From: an uncultured Eubacteriales bacterium
Lineage (GTDB): Bacteria > Bacillota > Clostridia > Christensenellales > Aristaeellaceae
DNA: 32,249 nt
NCBI GenBank assembly: GCA_902765395.1
Contig: CACWZP010000028.1
Span: 1 to 32,249 of the forward strand
Direction: 5' to 3'
A program made the translations under genes and the position numbers. Under the pieces are notes generated by a model that did not search any database, had not been told where the DNA came from, and worked only from the letters and a program-made list of their open reading frames with translations. Below are positions 29,911 through 32,249 of the stretch, piece by piece; the first letter of the stretch is position 1; every line of letters starts with the position of its first letter.

Positions 29911-31608
29911 ATGCTGCTTGAACTCACAATTAAAAATATCGCCCTCATTGAATCGCTGCGCGTGGAATTTGCGCAGGGATTCAATGTGCTTACGGGCGAA
30001 ACCGGCGCGGGCAAATCCATCGTGGTAGACAGCATCAACCTGGCGCTGGGCGGACGCGCCGACCGGGACCTGATCCGCACCGGCGCGGAGAAGGCCTCCG
30101 TGCAGGCGTTGTTTGACATATCAAACAATCCCAAGGCGCTGGCCTTTGTGCAGGAGCAGGACATCGAGGCGGAGAACGGCCTGATCGCCATTCGCCGGGA
30201 ACTGAGCCGGGAGGGGCGGAACATCTGCCGCGTCCAGGACGTGGTGGTGCCGCTTAACACGCTGAAACAGTTGACCACTCAGTTGATGGACATCCACGGC
30301 CAGCACGAGCACCAGGCGCTGATGAATCCCGCCCGGCATATGGACTTCCTGGACGCCTTCGGCGGCGAGGGCCACGCCGCGGCGCTTGCCGAGGTGCAGC
30401 AGCTGCACGCCGCCCGCGGGAAGATCGCATCCCGGCTGAAGCAGCTGATGAACGACGTGTCCGAGAAGGAGCGCTTGTTCGACATGCTGTCGTTCCAGGC
30501 TCAGGAGATCGCCGCCGCGAAGCTGAAGCCGGGCGAGGAGGAGAAGCTGCAAAAGAAGCTGTCCGTGCTGGAAAACTCCGAGAAGATCCGCCAGGGCGTG
30601 GAGGCGGCCTATACGCTGGTCTACCAGGGCGACGGCCGCGCGCCCAGCGCCCAGGAGGGACTGTTGCGCTCGGCGGAGGCCATGGACCGCATCGCCTCCC
30701 TGGACGAGCGCTATGGCGCGCTGGCGGGGCGGCTGCGGGAGTTATACTATGGCGCCCAGGACGTGGGCTATGAATTGCAGGCGCTGCTGGACGATCTGGA
30801 TTTCGAGCCGCAGCTGATCGACAAGATCGCCGGGCGGCTGGATCTGATCGGGAGACTGGAACGCAAGTACGGGCCCACGCTGGAGGAGGTCATCGCCTTC
30901 GGCCAGTCCGCGGAAGCGAGGCTGGACGAGCTCAAGCGGGGCGACGAGTCCATCGGGGAGCTGAAAAAGCAGTACAAGGAAGCCGACGGCAGGCTTCGTG
31001 AAGCCTGCGGCAGGCTGACCGAGCTGCGAAAGGCATCGGCGGAAAAGCTGGCCGTGGCCATCTGCGAACAGCTCAAGGATCTGGGCATGGGCAAGACGCG
31101 CTTCGAGGTGCGCGTCGAGCCGGAGCCGAAGCCCGCCGCAAACGGCATGGATCGGGTGGAGTTCATGATCTCGCCCAATCCCGGCGAGCCCATGAAGCCC
31201 CTGGCCAGCATCGCCTCCGGCGGCGAAATCTCCCGCGTGATGCTTGCGCTGAAGGCCATCTCCGTGGACGCTGAGGGCGTGGACGCCATGGTGTTCGACG
31301 AGATCGACACCGGCGTATCCGGGCGCATGGCCCAGGTGGTGGGCGAGAAGATGTGCCTGATCGCCCGAAACCGCCAGGTATTGAGCATCACGCACCTGCC
31401 GCAGATCGCCGCCCTGGGCGACGCCCACTTCCTGGTGGAGAAGGTGGCAGGGGAAAACCGCACGGACACCCATGTGCGGCTGCTGGACGACGAAGGCCGG
31501 GTGCACGAGCTGGCCCGCCTGGTGGGCGGCGCGGCCGAGACCGAGAGCAGCCTCAGCCACGCGGCCAACATGTTGAAGGACGCCGCGGCGCGAAAGAGAG
31601 AACTATAA
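29911..31608 (+). CDS. recN: DNA repair protein RecN
   Basis: An SMC-like ATPase acting early at double-strand breaks. 565 residues, typical. Walker A LTGETGAGKSIVVDSINLAL (about 26-45), a long central coiled coil (about 160-360), an ABC signature LASIASGGEISRVMLAL and Walker B AMVFDEIDTGVSGRMAQVV, then the H-loop in LSITHLPQIAALGD. GGAG lies seven bases before the ATG, 12 bases after argR. It ends the long rightward operon at a terminator. Confidence 0.96.
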   Translation: MLLELTIKNIALIESLRVEFAQGFNVLTGETGAGKSIVVDSINLALGGRADRDLIRTGAEKASVQALFDISNNPKALAFVQEQDIEAENGLIAIRRELSREGRNICRVQDVVVPLNTLKQLTTQLMDIHGQHEHQALMNPARHMDFLDAFGGEGHAAALAEVQQLHAARGKIASRLKQLMNDVSEKERLFDMLSFQAQEIAAAKLKPGEEEKLQKKLSVLENSEKIRQGVEAAYTLVYQGDGRAPSAQEGLLRSAEAMDRIASLDERYGALAGRLRELYYGAQDVGYELQALLDDLDFEPQLIDKIAGRLDLIGRLERKYGPTLEEVIAFGQSAEARLDELKRGDESIGELKKQYKEADGRLREACGRLTELRKASAEKLAVAICEQLKDLGMGKTRFEVRVEPEPKPAANGMDRVEFMISPNPGEPMKPLASIASGGEISRVMLALKAISVDAEGVDAMVFDEIDTGVSGRMAQVVGEKMCLIARNRQVLSITHLPQIAALGDAHFLVEKVAGENRTDTHVRLLDDEGRVHELARLVGGAAETESSLSHAANMLKDAAARKREL

Positions 31609-31643
31609 AAACAGCGGGTCGGTGGATGGCCGACCTGCTGTTT
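31609..31643. terminator. Bidirectional terminator between recN and udk
   Basis: AAACAGCGGGTCGG (31609-31622) pairs with CCGACCTGCTGTTT (31630-31643), one G-T pair, 7-base loop. It starts at the recN stop and lies 7 bases from the udk stop. Confidence 0.85.
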
Positions 31644-31650
31644 ATTTATG

Positions 31651-32249
31651 CTATTTTGCCTCGATCATTCCGGAATTGATGTAGTGGGCGAGGATGTCCA
31701 CGATGCGGGCGTTCTTGCCGCCCCGCGCGACGATCAAATCCGCGTATTCCACATAATTGCGGATGTGCTTTTCATACATGGGTTTGACGGTCTCCAGGTA
31801 CTGCCGGTAGACGCTCTCGATGGAGCGGCCCCGGTCGCGGATGTCGCGCTTGACGCGGCGCAGCAGGCACACGTCGGGGTCCACCTGGATGTAGATCTTG
31901 AAGTCCATCAGGTCCCGCACCGCGGGGTCGTAGAATACGTGGATGCCCTCCACCAGCACCACGTCGGCGGGCTGGATGGTGACGCCCGGGTCGCAGCGGC
32001 GGTGCTGGGTGTAGTCGTACTCCTTGGCGGTGATGGGCTGTCCGTTGCGCAGCCGCATAAGGTCGCTTCTGAGCGCGTCGTGCTCGAAGGCCTCGGGCTC
32101 GTCGTAGTTGATGCGCGCCCGCTCCTCAAAGGTCATGTCCGGGTGGTCCTTGTAGTAGGAGTCCTGCTTGATGTAGATGCAGGGCCGGTTCAGCCGCTCG
32201 CACAGCGCCTTGGCCATAGTGGATTTCCCGCTGCCGCTGGCGCCGCAGA
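31651..32249 (-). CDS. udk: Uridine kinase, 5' end missing
   Basis: A P-loop nucleoside kinase phosphorylating uridine and cytidine in pyrimidine salvage. The gene runs leftward and its N-terminus lies beyond the window. The first visible residues are CGASGSGKSTMAKALCERLN, the Walker A motif, so only the first dozen or so residues are missing. Then come IYIKQDSYYKDHPDMTFEER, INYDEPEAFEHDALRSDL, YDYTQHRR, VVLVEGIHVFYDP, FKIYIQVDPDVCLLRRVKRD and RGRSIESVYRQYLETVKPMY, all characteristic of uridine kinase. It is convergent to recN, in the place where spoIVB and spo0A often stand in Clostridia. Confidence 0.94.
   Translation of the reverse strand, partial: CGASGSGKSTMAKALCERLNRPCIYIKQDSYYKDHPDMTFEERARINYDEPEAFEHDALRSDLMRLRNGQPITAKEYDYTQHRRCDPGVTIQPADVVLVEGIHVFYDPAVRDLMDFKIYIQVDPDVCLLRRVKRDIRDRGRSIESVYRQYLETVKPMYEKHIRNYVEYADLIVARGGKNARIVDILAHYINSGMIEAK

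Overview
The window is GC-rich chromosomal DNA from a spore-forming member of the Clostridia (Bacillota). It carries a complete stage III sporulation operon (spoIIIAA to spoIIIAH) followed by the block asp23-amaP-nusB-xseA-xseB-ispA-dxs-tlyA-nadK-argR-recN, an order familiar from that class. The sequence alone does not fix the genus. Nothing here looks like a phage, plasmid, CRISPR array or classical insertion sequence; most of it is housekeeping core genome.

Layout. 1-2303: end of an unidentified gene, queH (queuosine synthesis), then birA and bioY (biotin ligase/repressor and biotin uptake) behind a promoter overlapped by a large inverted repeat. 2302-3901: two leftward genes, a hemolysin III-type membrane protein and an unknown exported protein, each with its own near-consensus promoter. 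3902-4472: non-coding stretch with tRNA-Trp and a partly duplicated, highly palindromic copy of the tRNA 3' end plus terminator. 4473-5093: an orphan precorrin-8X methylmutase homologue whose usual catalytic His appears to be replaced. 5187-12420: a leftward HAD phosphatase, then a rightward run of SAM methyltransferase, hslO (Hsp33), three scaffold-type proteins of unknown role (TPR, HEAT-like, zinc-ribbon/TM/TPR) and a dus tRNA-dihydrouridine synthase. 12473-16846: a 1457-residue leftward exported protein with peptidoglycan-binding domains, Fn3-like modules and in-frame DNA repeats. 17105-21192: spoIIIA operon. 21258-31608: the asp23-to-recN block with many overlapping starts and stops. 31651-32249: convergent udk, cut by the window end.

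How the genes work together. SpoIIIAA-AH build the forespore-to-mother-cell channel during engulfment. Asp23 and AmaP form an envelope-stress pair. XseA/XseB are the two exonuclease VII subunits; Dxs and IspA supply isoprenoids; NadK makes NADP; ArgR is the arginine repressor; RecN acts in double-strand break repair.

Most notable: the spoIIIA operon is intact in gene order but strongly reduced in two products. SpoIIIAF is only 58 residues (two membrane helices, no soluble domain), and SpoIIIAG is 117 residues with its ring-building domain lacking the large insertion seen in the Bacillus protein. Also worth a look are the tRNA-derived palindromic repeat, the orphan CbiC-like protein, the multi-module wall protein and the birA operator-like dyad.
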